Shown in pieces: positions 1 through 7,895 of a stretch of 64,000 nucleotides of DNA (position 1 is the stretch's first letter; each line of letters opens with the position of its first letter). The notes under the pieces are model-generated. The model was not told where the DNA came from. It was given only the letters and a program-made list of their open reading frames with translations, and made no database searches. This stretch comes from Flavobacterium sp. (GTDB taxonomy: Bacteria; Bacteroidota; Bacteroidia; Flavobacteriales; Flavobacteriaceae), in NCBI GenBank assembly GCA_015234525.1, contig JADGMX010000049.1, forward strand, positions 186,001 through 250,000. Direction: 5' to 3'. The position numbers and the translations under genes were made by a program.

Positions 1-2
1 AT

Positions 3-197
3 GGTGTCGAAATCGATTATTGTCCGCAATGCCGTGGCGTATGGCTTGATCGTGGCGAGTTAGATAAAATCATCGAACGATCAAATCAATATGCTGCGCC
101 TCGAGAACCGCAACCGGATTCCCGTCATTCGTACCGAGAAGATTATAAATATAAAAAGAAAAAAGACTCGTTTCTTGGTGATTTATTTGATTTTTAG
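3..197 (+). CDS. zf-TFIIB zinc-ribbon protein, C-terminal part
   Basis: The reading frame enters from the left edge and ends at a TAG. Visible residues include CPQCRGVWLDRGELDKI, the second half of a TFIIB-type zinc ribbon (C-x2-C followed by GVWLDRGEL), then a charged tail rich in K, Y and D. This is the signature of the small zf-TFIIB family of bacterial proteins, whose biochemical role is not established. The N-terminal part with the first cysteine pair lies outside the window. The ORF track misses it because no start codon is present. Confidence 0.8.
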   Translation, partial: GVEIDYCPQCRGVWLDRGELDKIIERSNQYAAPREPQPDSRHSYREDYKYKKKKDSFLGDLFDF

Positions 198-244
198 CCA
201 CTTGTAAAATCAATTTTCAACCGAATAAAATTGCCGATAATTTC

Positions 245-274
245 TTGCAAAATGCAATATCTCATTTACCTTTG
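245..274 (+). promoter_or_regulatory. Flavobacterial promoter of tRNA-Val
   Basis: TTG (245-247), 19 bases, then TACCTTTG (267-274) match the Bacteroidetes sigma-A consensus TTG-N17-23-TAnnTTTG. The -7 box ends ten bases before the first base of the tRNA. Confidence 0.75.
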
Positions 275-284
275 CATTCGCTCC

Positions 285-359
285 GGGCGATTAGCTCAGC
301 TGGTTCAGAGCACTACCTCGACAAGGTAGGGGTCACTGGTTCGAACCCAGTATCGCCCA
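285..359 (+). tRNA. tRNA-Val (GAC)
   Basis: A full cloverleaf folds by eye. The acceptor GGGCGAT pairs with ATCGCCC, the D arm is GCTC/GAGC, the anticodon stem CTACC pairs with GGTAG, and the T arm ACTGG-TTCGAAC-CCAGT is perfect. The anticodon is GAC (320-322), which reads valine GUC/GUU. CCA is not encoded. Odd point: the anticodon loop is TCGACAA, so position 33 is C rather than the nearly invariant U. Confidence 0.95.
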
Positions 360-360
360 C

Positions 361-390
361 AAGCCGAAACATTATTGCTTCGGCTTTTTT
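361..390 (+). terminator. Rho-independent terminator of tRNA-Val
   Basis: AAGCCGAA pairs perfectly with TTCGGCTT across a ten-base loop and runs into a T tract. It begins directly behind the tRNA. Confidence 0.9.
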
Positions 391-444
391 TATGTTTTTA
401 CTTTTTTTCACAGTAATCAATCGTTAATGTAATCAAAACAAAAT

Positions 445-474
445 TTGTTCTTCGCAACGGCTTGTGTAACTTTA
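445..474 (+). promoter_or_regulatory. Putative promoter of the sugar dehydrogenase gene
   Basis: TTG (445-447), 19 bases, then TAACTTTA, which is one base off the TAnnTTTG box. It lies about 20 bases before the start codon. Confidence 0.5.
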
Positions 475-495
475 AGTTGCTAAAAATCCAATCTT

Positions 496-1743
496 ATGAA
501 CAAATCAATGATTACCCTGGTTGCAGCAGCTGCGTTTATTTCCTGTAACAACAAAGCAGCCGGTACGCAACAACAAGTAGAACCGACAACAACCGAAACA
601 ACAACTTCGAACCAGCTTCCACCTGTCGAAGACCGACAACCTAATACTACGATCAAGCCCGCTTTTCAAGGTCAGACCCGCATCGCAGGCGTTAAGACAT
701 CAACAGTCTATTCTCATAAAGTAATCGCCGACGGACTCGCAAAGCCATGGTCAGTTAAAGAACTTCCGGATGGACGACTGTTAGTTACCGAGAAAGGCGG
801 AACACTTCGCATTGTTACTCCAGAAGGCGCAATCTCAAAAGCAATTACAGGCTTGCCACCGGTAGATGCGAAAGGGCAGGGCGGACTTCTCGATGTTCTC
901 CTCGATACCGATTTTGCAAATAACAGAATGCTTTATTGGACCTTTTCTGCAAAAACCAATAGCGGAAACCTGACCGCTGTCGCTAAAGGGAAACTCTCGG
1001 CAGATGAAAGCAAGGTAGAAAGCCCGACAATTATTTACCGCGCCGATCCTGCATACGACGGCGACAAACATTTTGGCTCTCGCATTGTATTCGACAAAGA
1101 CGGAAACTTAATCGTAACTACGGGCGAACGCTCCGATTTGGCCACCCGACCACAAGCACAACTGCTGAATTCAGCATTGGGAAAGGTCATCCGTATAACA
1201 AAGGACGGAAAACCAACCTCGGGGAATCCGTTCGCTGATAAGGCAGACGCAAAGCCGGAAATTTATTCATACGGACACCGCAACCCACAAGGACTTGCCA
1301 TTCATCCCGCCACAAAAGATATTTGGGTAAGCGAAATGGGTCCACAAGGTGGCGACGAAATCAACCTGATTGCTGAAGGTAAAAACTACGGATGGCCAAC
1401 AATCACTTACGGCGAGGAATATAGTGGAAAAGTAATCGGCGAGGGCATCGGACAAAAGGAAGGTCTCGAGCAACCGGTTTACTATTGGGATCCGGTTTTA
1501 TCACCAAGCGGAATGACATTTTATGCGGGCAACGCAATTCCGGAGTGGCAAAATAATCTGTTCATTTGCGGGTTGAACAGCAAGCATATCGCCAGATTGG
1601 TAATTAAAGACAATAAAGTGGTGGGCGAGGAGCGCCTATTGGCCGACGAAGGTCAGCGTTTTCGCGACATCACCGAAGGCAAAAACGGCGTATTGTATGC
1701 TGTTACTGATGAAGGCCGACTTTACAGAATCGCCAAACAGTAA
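496..1743 (+). CDS. PQQ-dependent sugar dehydrogenase-like lipoprotein (GSDH family)
   Basis: The 415-residue protein begins with a lipoprotein-type signal (AAAAFISCNN), so it is probably anchored in the periplasm or outer membrane. The body shows the six-bladed beta-propeller features of soluble aldose/glucose dehydrogenases: AKPWSVKELPDGRLLVTEK near residue 80, the FGSRIVFDKDGNLIVTTGER block, and YSYGHRNPQGLA with the conserved histidine-arginine pair. Members of this family oxidise sugar aldehydes using pyrroloquinoline quinone. No PQQ biosynthesis genes are in view, so cofactor supply is unknown. A Thr/Gln-rich linker follows the lipobox. The next gene starts five bases after the stop, which suggests co-transcription. 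Confidence 0.85.
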   Translation: MNKSMITLVAAAAFISCNNKAAGTQQQVEPTTTETTTSNQLPPVEDRQPNTTIKPAFQGQTRIAGVKTSTVYSHKVIADGLAKPWSVKELPDGRLLVTEKGGTLRIVTPEGAISKAITGLPPVDAKGQGGLLDVLLDTDFANNRMLYWTFSAKTNSGNLTAVAKGKLSADESKVESPTIIYRADPAYDGDKHFGSRIVFDKDGNLIVTTGERSDLATRPQAQLLNSALGKVIRITKDGKPTSGNPFADKADAKPEIYSYGHRNPQGLAIHPATKDIWVSEMGPQGGDEINLIAEGKNYGWPTITYGEEYSGKVIGEGIGQKEGLEQPVYYWDPVLSPSGMTFYAGNAIPEWQNNLFICGLNSKHIARLVIKDNKVVGEERLLADEGQRFRDITEGKNGVLYAVTDEGRLYRIAKQ

Positions 1744-1747
1744 TGGC

Positions 1748-2257
1748 ATGAGCGATTCTCTTGAAAAAACAGGCAGTTTTATCGAAAGACACGGGACAGA
1801 TGTGCTACGATTTTCGCTTGCTGTGGTTTTTTTCTGGTTCGGTTTTTTGAAGTTCTTTGGCGAGTCGTCTCCAGCGGAAGAAATTGCGTCGCGGACTATC
1901 GAAGTCATCTCATTCGGCTTGCTGAAGTCCGATATTGCAATGCCGCTTTTAGCAGTAATCGAGTGTAGCATTGGCATCGGATTAATTTTAAAAAACTTGA
2001 TGAGGTTCGCCGTTCCCCTGTTGTATTTTCAAATGGCAGGCGCAATTCTGCCATTGGTCATTTTCCCAATCGAAACCTGGGATCGCCCGTTTGTTCCAAC
2101 GTTGCTCGGTCAGTACATTATCAAAAACTGCGTGCTCATCTCGGCGGCAATCGTGCTGGGCGTCGTGGCAAAAGGCGGCGAACTGATCACAGATCCTTCG
2201 TTGGCGCAGGATGCAAAGGAAATTGAAGAAGAGAAAGTTGAAAAGAACAATGATTAG
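1748..2257 (+). CDS. DoxX/DUF417-like small integral membrane protein
   Basis: The start chosen is the ATG just after the preceding stop (MSDSLEKTGSF); the longer track ORF would overlap the upstream gene. The 169 residues contain about four hydrophobic helices. VVFFWFGFLKFFG in helix 1 and LLGQYIIKNCVLI near the C-terminus are typical of the DoxX/YkgB group. The tail is highly charged (KEIEEEKVEKNND). Family members are linked to quinone or redox-stress functions but have no firm assignment. It follows the sugar dehydrogenase with a four-base gap, so the two may share a transcript and a link to membrane electron transfer is conceivable. Confidence 0.7.
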   Translation: MSDSLEKTGSFIERHGTDVLRFSLAVVFFWFGFLKFFGESSPAEEIASRTIEVISFGLLKSDIAMPLLAVIECSIGIGLILKNLMRFAVPLLYFQMAGAILPLVIFPIETWDRPFVPTLLGQYIIKNCVLISAAIVLGVVAKGGELITDPSLAQDAKEIEEEKVEKNND

Positions 2258-2289
2258 AAGCAGATTGTTTTTTGGTTCTGCTGAATCAA

Positions 2290-2362
2290 TGTCCCGCTGT
2301 TCGCTATATCTTTTTCTAACCTTTCAGGATTAGAAAAAGGATGCCGCTGCCATCGGGGCTAT
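2290..2362 (+). repeat. Type A structured intergenic repeat, copy 1
   Basis: The arms CCGCTGTTCGCTATATC and GGATGCCGCTGCCATCGGGGCTATC flank the perfect 10-bp inverted repeat CTTTTTCTAA/TTAGAAAAAG. It has the same arm design as the copies at 16609, 17739, 25779, 38292 and 52910. It lies about 30 bases after a gene end. Confidence 0.75.
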
Positions 2363-2381
2363 CATTAATGTGGTAATTTAT

Positions 2382-2477
2382 CAATGTAGCAATGTAACAA
2401 TGTGGAAATGTAGCAATGTGAGAATGTGGGAATGTAACAATGTGCGAATGAAACAATGCGGGAATGTGGCAATGTGA
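2382..2477 (+). repeat. Tandem array of twelve 8-bp units
   Basis: Twelve consecutive units of consensus cAATGTgg (CAATGTAG, CAATGTAA, CAATGTGG, AAATGTAG, CAATGTGA and so on) occur with no phase slip over 96 bases. AATG is kept in all twelve units, and variation sits at the first and last three positions. It is non-coding and ends about 45 bases before the lipocalin gene. Confidence 0.9.
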
Positions 2478-2523
2478 GTAGAAATGAAGCCATTAATCAA
2501 TTTAAAAACAGAAGATTATAAAA

Positions 2524-3054
2524 ATGAAACTATCTAACACCTTCAAAATATTAATTGTTTCAGCAATTGTGGTCAGTTTGTATTCATGCAGATCAATACC
2601 AAAAAAGGCAGTTGCGGTCAAGCCGTTTTACAAAGACAAATACCTTGGAAAATGGTATGAGATCGCGCGAATCGACTTCAGGTTTGAGAAGAATATGAAC
2701 AATACCACCGCCAATTATTCTTTAAAAGACGATGGGAAAATCAAAGTTGTCAATCGGGGGTACAACTATAAAAAGAAAGAGTGGAAGGAATCTGTTGGAA
2801 CCGCAAAATTTGTGGACGACGAAAATGTGGGCATGCTTAAAGTGTCGTTCTTCGGCCCGTTCTATTCAGGGTACAACGTACTTGCTATCGATGAGGGTTA
2901 CAATTATGCGCTTGTTGCAGGAAAAAACACAGACTACCTTTGGATATTATCCCGCGAAAAGACGATTCCGCAAGAAATCAAAAACCAATATCTGGAAATC
3001 GCAACAAACGCAGGTTATGACACAAATGATTTGCTGTGGGTTGAACACGATTAA
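2524..3054 (+). CDS. Lipocalin family outer-membrane lipoprotein (Blc-like)
   Basis: The protein has 176 residues with a lipoprotein signal (VVSLYSCRS). The lipocalin structurally conserved region 1 is clear as YLGKWYEIARIDFRFEK near residue 40 (GxW motif). YSGYNVLAIDEGYNYALVAG and YLWILSREKTIP match the bacterial lipocalin Blc pattern. These proteins bind lipids or fatty acids in the outer membrane, often under envelope stress. The length is normal for the family. It is preceded by a repeat-rich region of about 265 bases, so it probably has its own promoter, although no good TAnnTTTG box is visible. Confidence 0.9.
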   Translation: MKLSNTFKILIVSAIVVSLYSCRSIPKKAVAVKPFYKDKYLGKWYEIARIDFRFEKNMNNTTANYSLKDDGKIKVVNRGYNYKKKEWKESVGTAKFVDDENVGMLKVSFFGPFYSGYNVLAIDEGYNYALVAGKNTDYLWILSREKTIPQEIKNQYLEIATNAGYDTNDLLWVEHD

Positions 3055-3170
3055 ATCGCTGAGGTTGTCCAGCTCTGATTCTGGATGGAATTCGGCAGTA
3101 TCGTTTTAAATTCATTAGCTGAACAAGCGGCGATTAAAGCTTCCGGCAGTTATATTTTAGAACTAGAAAC

Positions 3171-3259
3171 GGGACATTGTAGTATTGGATGTTCTCGCGC
3201 CAGGGGTAGAGGCAAGTGCCGTGCACAGCCGATGACCCGACCCTTGGGTGGCGCCCAAA
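3171..3259 (+). repeat. Type B structured intergenic repeat, copy 1
   Basis: This GC-rich block contains CTCGCGCCAGGGGTAGAGGC, then CACAGCCGATGACCCGACCC, and ends TTGGGTGGCGCCCAAA. It aligns position by position with the second type B copy at 23719-23841, which ends TTGGGGGCACGCCCAAAA. The 71-residue ORF across it has no recognisable protein features. Confidence 0.6.
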
Positions 3260-3261
3260 TA

Positions 3262-3294
3262 AAAAAGCCACAGAAAAGATCTGTGGCCTTTATT
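3262..3294. terminator. Bidirectional terminator between lipocalin and fumC
   Basis: GCCACAG pairs with CTGTGGC over a seven-base loop. An A tract lies on the left and a T-rich tract on the right, so it can serve both converging genes. Confidence 0.85.
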
Positions 3295-3307
3295 TTATAG
3301 ACAAAAT

Positions 3308-4708
3308 TTAGTTTTTGATTGTGCCAACCATCTCTTCAGGTTTTACCCACTGATCGAAATCTTCGGCCGAAACATAGCCTAATCTTACGGCTTCGTCTTT
3401 AAGTGTCGTGCCGTTTTTATGTGCGGTTTGAGCGATTTCAGCCGATTTATAATATCCGATTTTGGTATTTAGCGCTGTAACCAACATCAACGAATTGTCG
3501 ACAAGTTCCTTGATTCGCTTGTAATTTGGCTCGATTCCGCTTGCACAATGCTCGTCGAATGACATACACGCATCGCCAATAAGCCTGGCCGATTGAAGGA
3601 AATTCGCCGCCATCACAGGCTTGAACACGTTAAGTTCATAGTGGCCTTGCATTCCGCCCACTGAAATCGCAACGTCGTTTCCAAGGACCTGCGCGCAAAC
3701 CATGGTAAGGGCTTCCGACTGCGTTGGGTTGACTTTCCCAGGCATGATAGACGAGCCCGGTTCGTTTTCCGGAATGATGATTTCGCCAATTCCCGAGCGC
3801 GGGCCTGACGCCAGCATTCGGATGTCGTTTGCAATTTTATTCAGCGATACCGCCAATTGTTTCAGTGCGCCGTGACTTTCAACGATTGCGTCGTGGGAAG
3901 CGAGGGCTTCAAATTTGTTTGGTGCAGTTTTAAATGGAAATCCGGTAAATTCAGCAATGTATTTTGCGACCAAAACATCGTATCCGTCCGGCGTGTTGAG
4001 TCCGGTTCCGACAGCAGTTCCGCCAAGAGCAAGTTCAGACAAATGCTCAAGGGTATTTTTCAAAGCTTTTAAGCCGTAGTCGAGTTGCGCGGCATAACCC
4101 GAAATTTCTTGTCCGAGTGTAAGTGGTGTTGCATCCATCAGGTGCGTGCGACCGATTTTTACCACGTTTTTGAATTCTTCTGATTTCGCTTTAAGCGTAT
4201 CGCGAAGTTTCTCGACACCCGGAATTGTAATATTTACGACAGCTTTGTAAGCCGCAATATGCATTCCGGTTGGGAAGGTATCGTTAGACGACTGCGATTT
4301 GTTGACATCGTCGTTTGCTTTAACAACAGGTTCGCCTTCGCCGATTTTAAAACCGGCCAAAACTTGTGCCCGGTTGGCCACAACCTCGTTTACGTTCATG
4401 TTGCTTTGCGTTCCTGAACCTGTTTGCCAGATTACAAGCGGAAATTGATCATCGAGTTTGCCTTCGAGAATTTCGTCGCAAACTGCTGCAATCGCATCGC
4501 GTTTCTCGATTGAAAGTACGCCAAGATCGTGATTGGCATAAGCCGCCGCTTTTTTAAGATAGGCAAAACCCTCGATAATTTCTTTGGGCATCGAAGCTGA
4601 GTCGCCTATTTTAAAGTTGTTTCTTGAACGCTCGGTTTGTGCGCCCCAATATTTGTCGGCCGGGACTTTAACCTCGCCCATGGTGTCTTTCTCGATTCTA
4701 TAGTTCAT
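3308..4708 (-). CDS. fumC: Class II fumarate hydratase
   Basis: The 466-residue protein reversibly hydrates fumarate to (S)-malate in the TCA cycle and is cytosolic. The fumarase/aspartase signature [11 protein letters not shown] is present near residue 317, and [14 protein letters not shown] near residue 96 and [16 protein letters not shown] near residue 187 mark the active-site regions. Its length equals the usual class II enzyme. It is the only gene of its transcription unit, ending at a shared bidirectional terminator. A -7-like box (TAATTTTG) lies 78 bases upstream. Confidence 0.97.
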   Translation of the reverse strand: MNYRIEKDTMGEVKVPADKYWGAQTERSRNNFKIGDSASMPKEIIEGFAYLKKAAAYANHDLGVLSIEKRDAIAAVCDEILEGKLDDQFPLVIWQTGSGTQSNMNVNEVVANRAQVLAGFKIGEGEPVVKANDDVNKSQSSNDTFPTGMHIAAYKAVVNITIPGVEKLRDTLKAKSEEFKNVVKIGRTHLMDATPLTLGQEISGYAAQLDYGLKALKNTLEHLSELALGGTAVGTGLNTPDGYDVLVAKYIAEFTGFPFKTAPNKFEALASHDAIVESHGALKQLAVSLNKIANDIRMLASGPRSGIGEIIIPENEPGSSIMPGKVNPTQSEALTMVCAQVLGNDVAISVGGMQGHYELNVFKPVMAANFLQSARLIGDACMSFDEHCASGIEPNYKRIKELVDNSLMLVTALNTKIGYYKSAEIAQTAHKNGTTLKDEAVRLGYVSAEDFDQWVKPEEMVGTIKN

Positions 4709-4785
4709 TATGTATAGGGATTAGGAATTGTCAAATGGTTATTGTTGCATCAGTACTTTAAAATAGTACGTTTCTGCAATGGACA

Positions 4786-4793
4786 CAAAATTA
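4786..4793 (-). promoter_or_regulatory. Putative -7 box of fumC
   Basis: TAATTTTG on the minus strand fits TAnnTTTG. No clean TTG sits at the proper distance, so confidence is modest. Confidence 0.4.
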
Positions 4794-4832
4794 CACATTA
4801 ATACACTTTGGTAAAAATTGATTTCAAAATTA

Positions 4833-4863
4833 TTGGAGAGAAAAAATATAACACTTACATTTG
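4833..4863 (+). promoter_or_regulatory. Promoter of the small membrane protein gene
   Basis: TTG (4833-4835), 20 bases, then TACATTTG (4856-4863) is a full match to the flavobacterial consensus. The TTG that starts the ORF-track version of the gene lies inside this -7 box, so translation must start downstream, at the ATG 4891. Confidence 0.75.
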
Positions 4864-4890
4864 CCTAACATACAAAAACCACCGACAGCC

Positions 4891-5076
4891 ATGTTTGAAT
4901 TTCAGCAATATTTAGGCTTTTTGCTTTTCCTTTCCATCCTGACACTAGGATTTTGGTTAATGTTCTTTTTGGTAGGTTTCGTCTCATACTGGGTAGGCGG
5001 AGCGAGCTATGAAATGTACAAGGAGCGTAGAGCAAAGAAAAAACATAAAGATTTAGACAATCAGTCGAAACTGTAG
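4891..5076 (+). CDS. Small single-helix membrane protein, function unknown
   Basis: From the ATG at 4891 the product has 61 residues: a long hydrophobic segment (LGFLLFLSILTLGFWLMFFLVGF), the motif SYWVGGASYE, and a strongly basic tail (KERRAKKKHKDLDNQ). The topology would be one or two close membrane passes with a cytoplasmic basic end. A clear promoter lies just before it and a strong terminator just after it, so it is a free-standing gene. I do not recognise a named family. Confidence 0.7.
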   Translation: MFEFQQYLGFLLFLSILTLGFWLMFFLVGFVSYWVGGASYEMYKERRAKKKHKDLDNQSKL

Positions 5077-5092
5077 TCTATGTCATTAAATT

Positions 5093-5123
5093 AAAGGGAA
5101 GCTTAATCGGCTTCCCTTTTTTT
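5093..5123 (+). terminator. Terminator of the small membrane protein gene
   Basis: AAAGGGAAGC pairs with GCTTCCCTTT over TTAATCG, followed by a T run. Confidence 0.9.
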
Positions 5124-5151
5124 GTATTACCTAGGCATTAAAGTATTTTAA

Positions 5152-5185
5152 TAAAAAAGGGAAGTCAAACCGACTTCCCTTTTTC
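5152..5185 (-). terminator. Terminator of the TonB-dependent receptor gene
   Basis: AAAAAGGGAAGTC and GACTTCCCTTTTT form a long stem. It sits six bases past the stop of the minus-strand receptor gene and can act in both directions. Its stem sequence (GGGAAG/CTTCCC) repeats that of the neighbouring terminator. Confidence 0.85.
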
Positions 5186-5190
5186 TTGTT

Positions 5191-7659
5191 TTATCCCTGG
5201 AATTCCTCGTCTCCCATATTCTCACGTTGAGGTTGGCGATCGCGTTCCGATTTTTTGCGGTTAAATCTGTATGTAAACGAAAGGTTCACTGAGCGGACTC
5301 GCCATTGCATTTCTGAATATGAATTAAGCTCAGGCAGGTTTGTTTCATAAATACGCTTACGTGAATTGAAAACATCCTGAACGTTCAAGGTCAACGTTCC
5401 CTGATCTTTTAGTACATCTTTACTAAAGGCCAAATTTGCTGCCGCGATGCCTCGTACTTTGCCTTGAGCCGTTGTTTGTGGCGCATTGTAAGTGAAGTTA
5501 GTTTGCCATTCTATGTTATAAGGCAAGGTCACTTTTGAGGTCAATCTCGCGAACCATGAAAATGCAATGTTGTCAAAGTTCTGCGTGATTTCTTCGTTCT
5601 GGCTGTTCACATAACTGTAATCACCCTGAGTTTCATTTCTGAAAAGGTTGAAGTTGCTGTTTAATCTCCACCATTTAAAAGGATTGTAGTTAGTTGTGAA
5701 TTCGAATCCGAAACGGTATTCAGTTGCAAGGTTAATTGGTGTTGTGATAATAATCGGAATCAAAGCTTCAGTTCCGTTTTCAATCACCGATGCAAAATCG
5801 CCGGATTCACGACGAATATACTGAAACGAATCGGTTGTGTGATTCAAATACATCGACGTGCTAAAAGTAAAGTCTCTCATCCGCAACAAGTATCCTAAAT
5901 CGAAGGCATTTGAAAACGCCGGATCTAAATCAGGATTTCCTTGAAACAAGTTGATGTTACTCGAATAATTTGAAAACGGATTGATCTGGCGGCCACGCGG
6001 ACGTGAAATTCGTCGGCTGTAGCTTAACGAAACGCTGCTTTCACCTGAAAGTTCATAAGTAAAAAATGCGCTCGGGAAGAAGTTGTTATACTTTTTGTTG
6101 TTGAAATCGTTTGTGGTTAATTGATTGATCTCGATGTTCGAATCTTCCCAGCGAAGCCCAAGCAATACTGAAAACTTGTTGAATTTCGTTCCGTACTGCG
6201 TATAAAGTGCGTTGATCTTTTCCTTGTACTCAAGCATGTTTGTATAACGCTGATCTGAAATATACTGGTTGGTTTCAGTATCCAAAAAATCAACTTTGTA
6301 ATCAGTTAGCAAATCGTTGAAATCGCCGCTGTAACCGGCTTCAAACTGCGAATCTTTACCAAGTGGCAACACATAGTCAACCTGAAACTGATTGCTGGTT
6401 TGCTTTTGTTTGTTGTCCGTTTTTTCTAATCCGAAATTGATATCTGAGTAATCGTAGTCATTTTCGAGTTCGAACGACGCATCAACAGTTAATGTATGAC
6501 CGTCTTTCTTAAACTTTTTCACCAAATTGGTCGAGTATTCAACTTCTTCATCATCGCTTTTCTGATTGTTGAAACGACGGTTTGTAAAAAGGAAGTTGCG
6601 ATCGGCATCGAAGTTATCGATAATCACATTATCAGGATTGTCACCGCGATTTTTTCGGATTCGCACTTGGTTTGTCCAGGTAGTTGAGTCGTCTAAATAC
6701 CATTCCATTCCGAAATTCGTATTCAGACCTCTGTTCAAGCGGTCATTTTCACGACGTTCGTTGGTATAACTCCGTGGCGAACCATCGGGCAATAAATATT
6801 CAGTATTGGTAATCGAATTTCCCGGTCCTGTTCTGTAATTGTACCCGGTAGTTGTAAATAAGTTGAAATCCTCAGTTTTATAGTTTAGATTGGCTGATAC
6901 ACCATAAGTTTCAGGATCACCGACCGAAGCGATAAAGGTTCCGTTCAGTCCGAGGTTCTTACCTTTTTTAAGGATGATATTTAATAATCCGCCGCCACCT
7001 TCTGAATCGTATCTCGCTGAAGGATTGGTCACCACTTCAACTTTCTCGATGGCATCAGCAGGAATTAATCGCAAAGCCTCAGAAATATTAATGGCATTCG
7101 ACGGGCGACCATCAATCAAAATACGGACATTTTCATTTCCGCGTAAGCTGATTGTACCCTCGGCATCTACCGCAACCGATGGAATGTTATCCAAAACATC
7201 ACTTACAGTTCCACCTTTTACCATTAAATCAGCTCCAACGCTGTAAACTTTTTTATCAAGTCGGATGTCAACGGTTGTTCGCTCGGCTCTGATTACAACT
7301 TCATCAAGTTGATTGATGTCTTCCGAAAGTTGAATCGTTCCCAGAGAAATATCGCCGGTAATTGTGCGGTTTTGAAGCTGAACTAATTTAAAGGAGATAA
7401 ATTCGATGTTGATGTCGTAATTTCCGGTTGGAACATCGATACTAAAACTACCGGTTGCATCAGTGATTCCGCCGGAAACTGCTGTAGTTTGACCGGGACG
7501 AACAAACGTAACTGTCGCGTATTCAAGAGGTTGTTTTGAGGTTTTTTCGATGACGGTTCCGGTAACTTTGACTCTTGCACCTTGAGGAGGTTGGGCAAAC
7601 GAATTAAATGAAAAACATACCAGTAAAATCAGGGCGAATAATGATCGTAATGTACTCAT
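5191..7659 (-). CDS. Outer-membrane TonB-dependent receptor, carboxypeptidase-like domain type
   Basis: The 822-residue protein has a cleavable signal peptide (SLFALILLVCFSFNSFAQ). A carboxypeptidase-regulatory-like domain covers about residues 30-115 (VTGTVIEKTSKQPLEYATV). A TonB plug covers about 120-235 (GGTVSDVLDNIPSVAVD, SLRGNENVRILIDGRPS), and an outer-membrane beta-barrel of the OMP_b-brl_3 type runs to the C-terminus. Such receptors import or sense unidentified substrates using TonB energy. No SusD-like lipoprotein or sigma/anti-sigma pair lies next to it, so it is an orphan receptor. The C-terminal tail after the last strand is unusually charged (RKKSERDRQPQRENMGDEE). Confidence 0.9.
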   Translation of the reverse strand: MSTLRSLFALILLVCFSFNSFAQPPQGARVKVTGTVIEKTSKQPLEYATVTFVRPGQTTAVSGGITDATGSFSIDVPTGNYDINIEFISFKLVQLQNRTITGDISLGTIQLSEDINQLDEVVIRAERTTVDIRLDKKVYSVGADLMVKGGTVSDVLDNIPSVAVDAEGTISLRGNENVRILIDGRPSNAINISEALRLIPADAIEKVEVVTNPSARYDSEGGGGLLNIILKKGKNLGLNGTFIASVGDPETYGVSANLNYKTEDFNLFTTTGYNYRTGPGNSITNTEYLLPDGSPRSYTNERRENDRLNRGLNTNFGMEWYLDDSTTWTNQVRIRKNRGDNPDNVIIDNFDADRNFLFTNRRFNNQKSDDEEVEYSTNLVKKFKKDGHTLTVDASFELENDYDYSDINFGLEKTDNKQKQTSNQFQVDYVLPLGKDSQFEAGYSGDFNDLLTDYKVDFLDTETNQYISDQRYTNMLEYKEKINALYTQYGTKFNKFSVLLGLRWEDSNIEINQLTTNDFNNKKYNNFFPSAFFTYELSGESSVSLSYSRRISRPRGRQINPFSNYSSNINLFQGNPDLDPAFSNAFDLGYLLRMRDFTFSTSMYLNHTTDSFQYIRRESGDFASVIENGTEALIPIIITTPINLATEYRFGFEFTTNYNPFKWWRLNSNFNLFRNETQGDYSYVNSQNEEITQNFDNIAFSWFARLTSKVTLPYNIEWQTNFTYNAPQTTAQGKVRGIAAANLAFSKDVLKDQGTLTLNVQDVFNSRKRIYETNLPELNSYSEMQWRVRSVNLSFTYRFNRKKSERDRQPQRENMGDEEFQG

Positions 7660-7688
7660 AAAAGGGTTTAAAATGTGCTTTGAGTCAG

Positions 7689-7696
7689 CAAAAGTA
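7689..7696 (-). promoter_or_regulatory. Putative -7 box of the TonB receptor gene
   Basis: TACTTTTG on the minus strand, 30 bases before the start codon. A convincing -33 TTG is not seen. Confidence 0.45.
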
Positions 7697-7895
7697 CGGT
7701 TTGCTATAGGTCTTAGCTACTAAAGGATTGTTAAAACCACGACCGGTAAACGGTAATTGTGAATTGTTTAATCAGATAAATCGGTGACAATCAACTGTAA
7801 AGTTTAAAGCGCGATTTTGACGCAGAATTTTCCACAGATGCAAGTCGGTCAAATCAGCCATAAAAACTGTAAATTAGTGCAGCAAAAACTCAACT

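Noticed and set aside
2382-2477. Possible CRISPR array
   Set aside because: Units are 8 bp, contiguous and without spacers; no cas genes are present.
3085-3300. 71-residue ORF after the lipocalin
   Set aside because: It runs across the type B repeat and the terminator, has no protein-like features, and overlaps a terminator stem.
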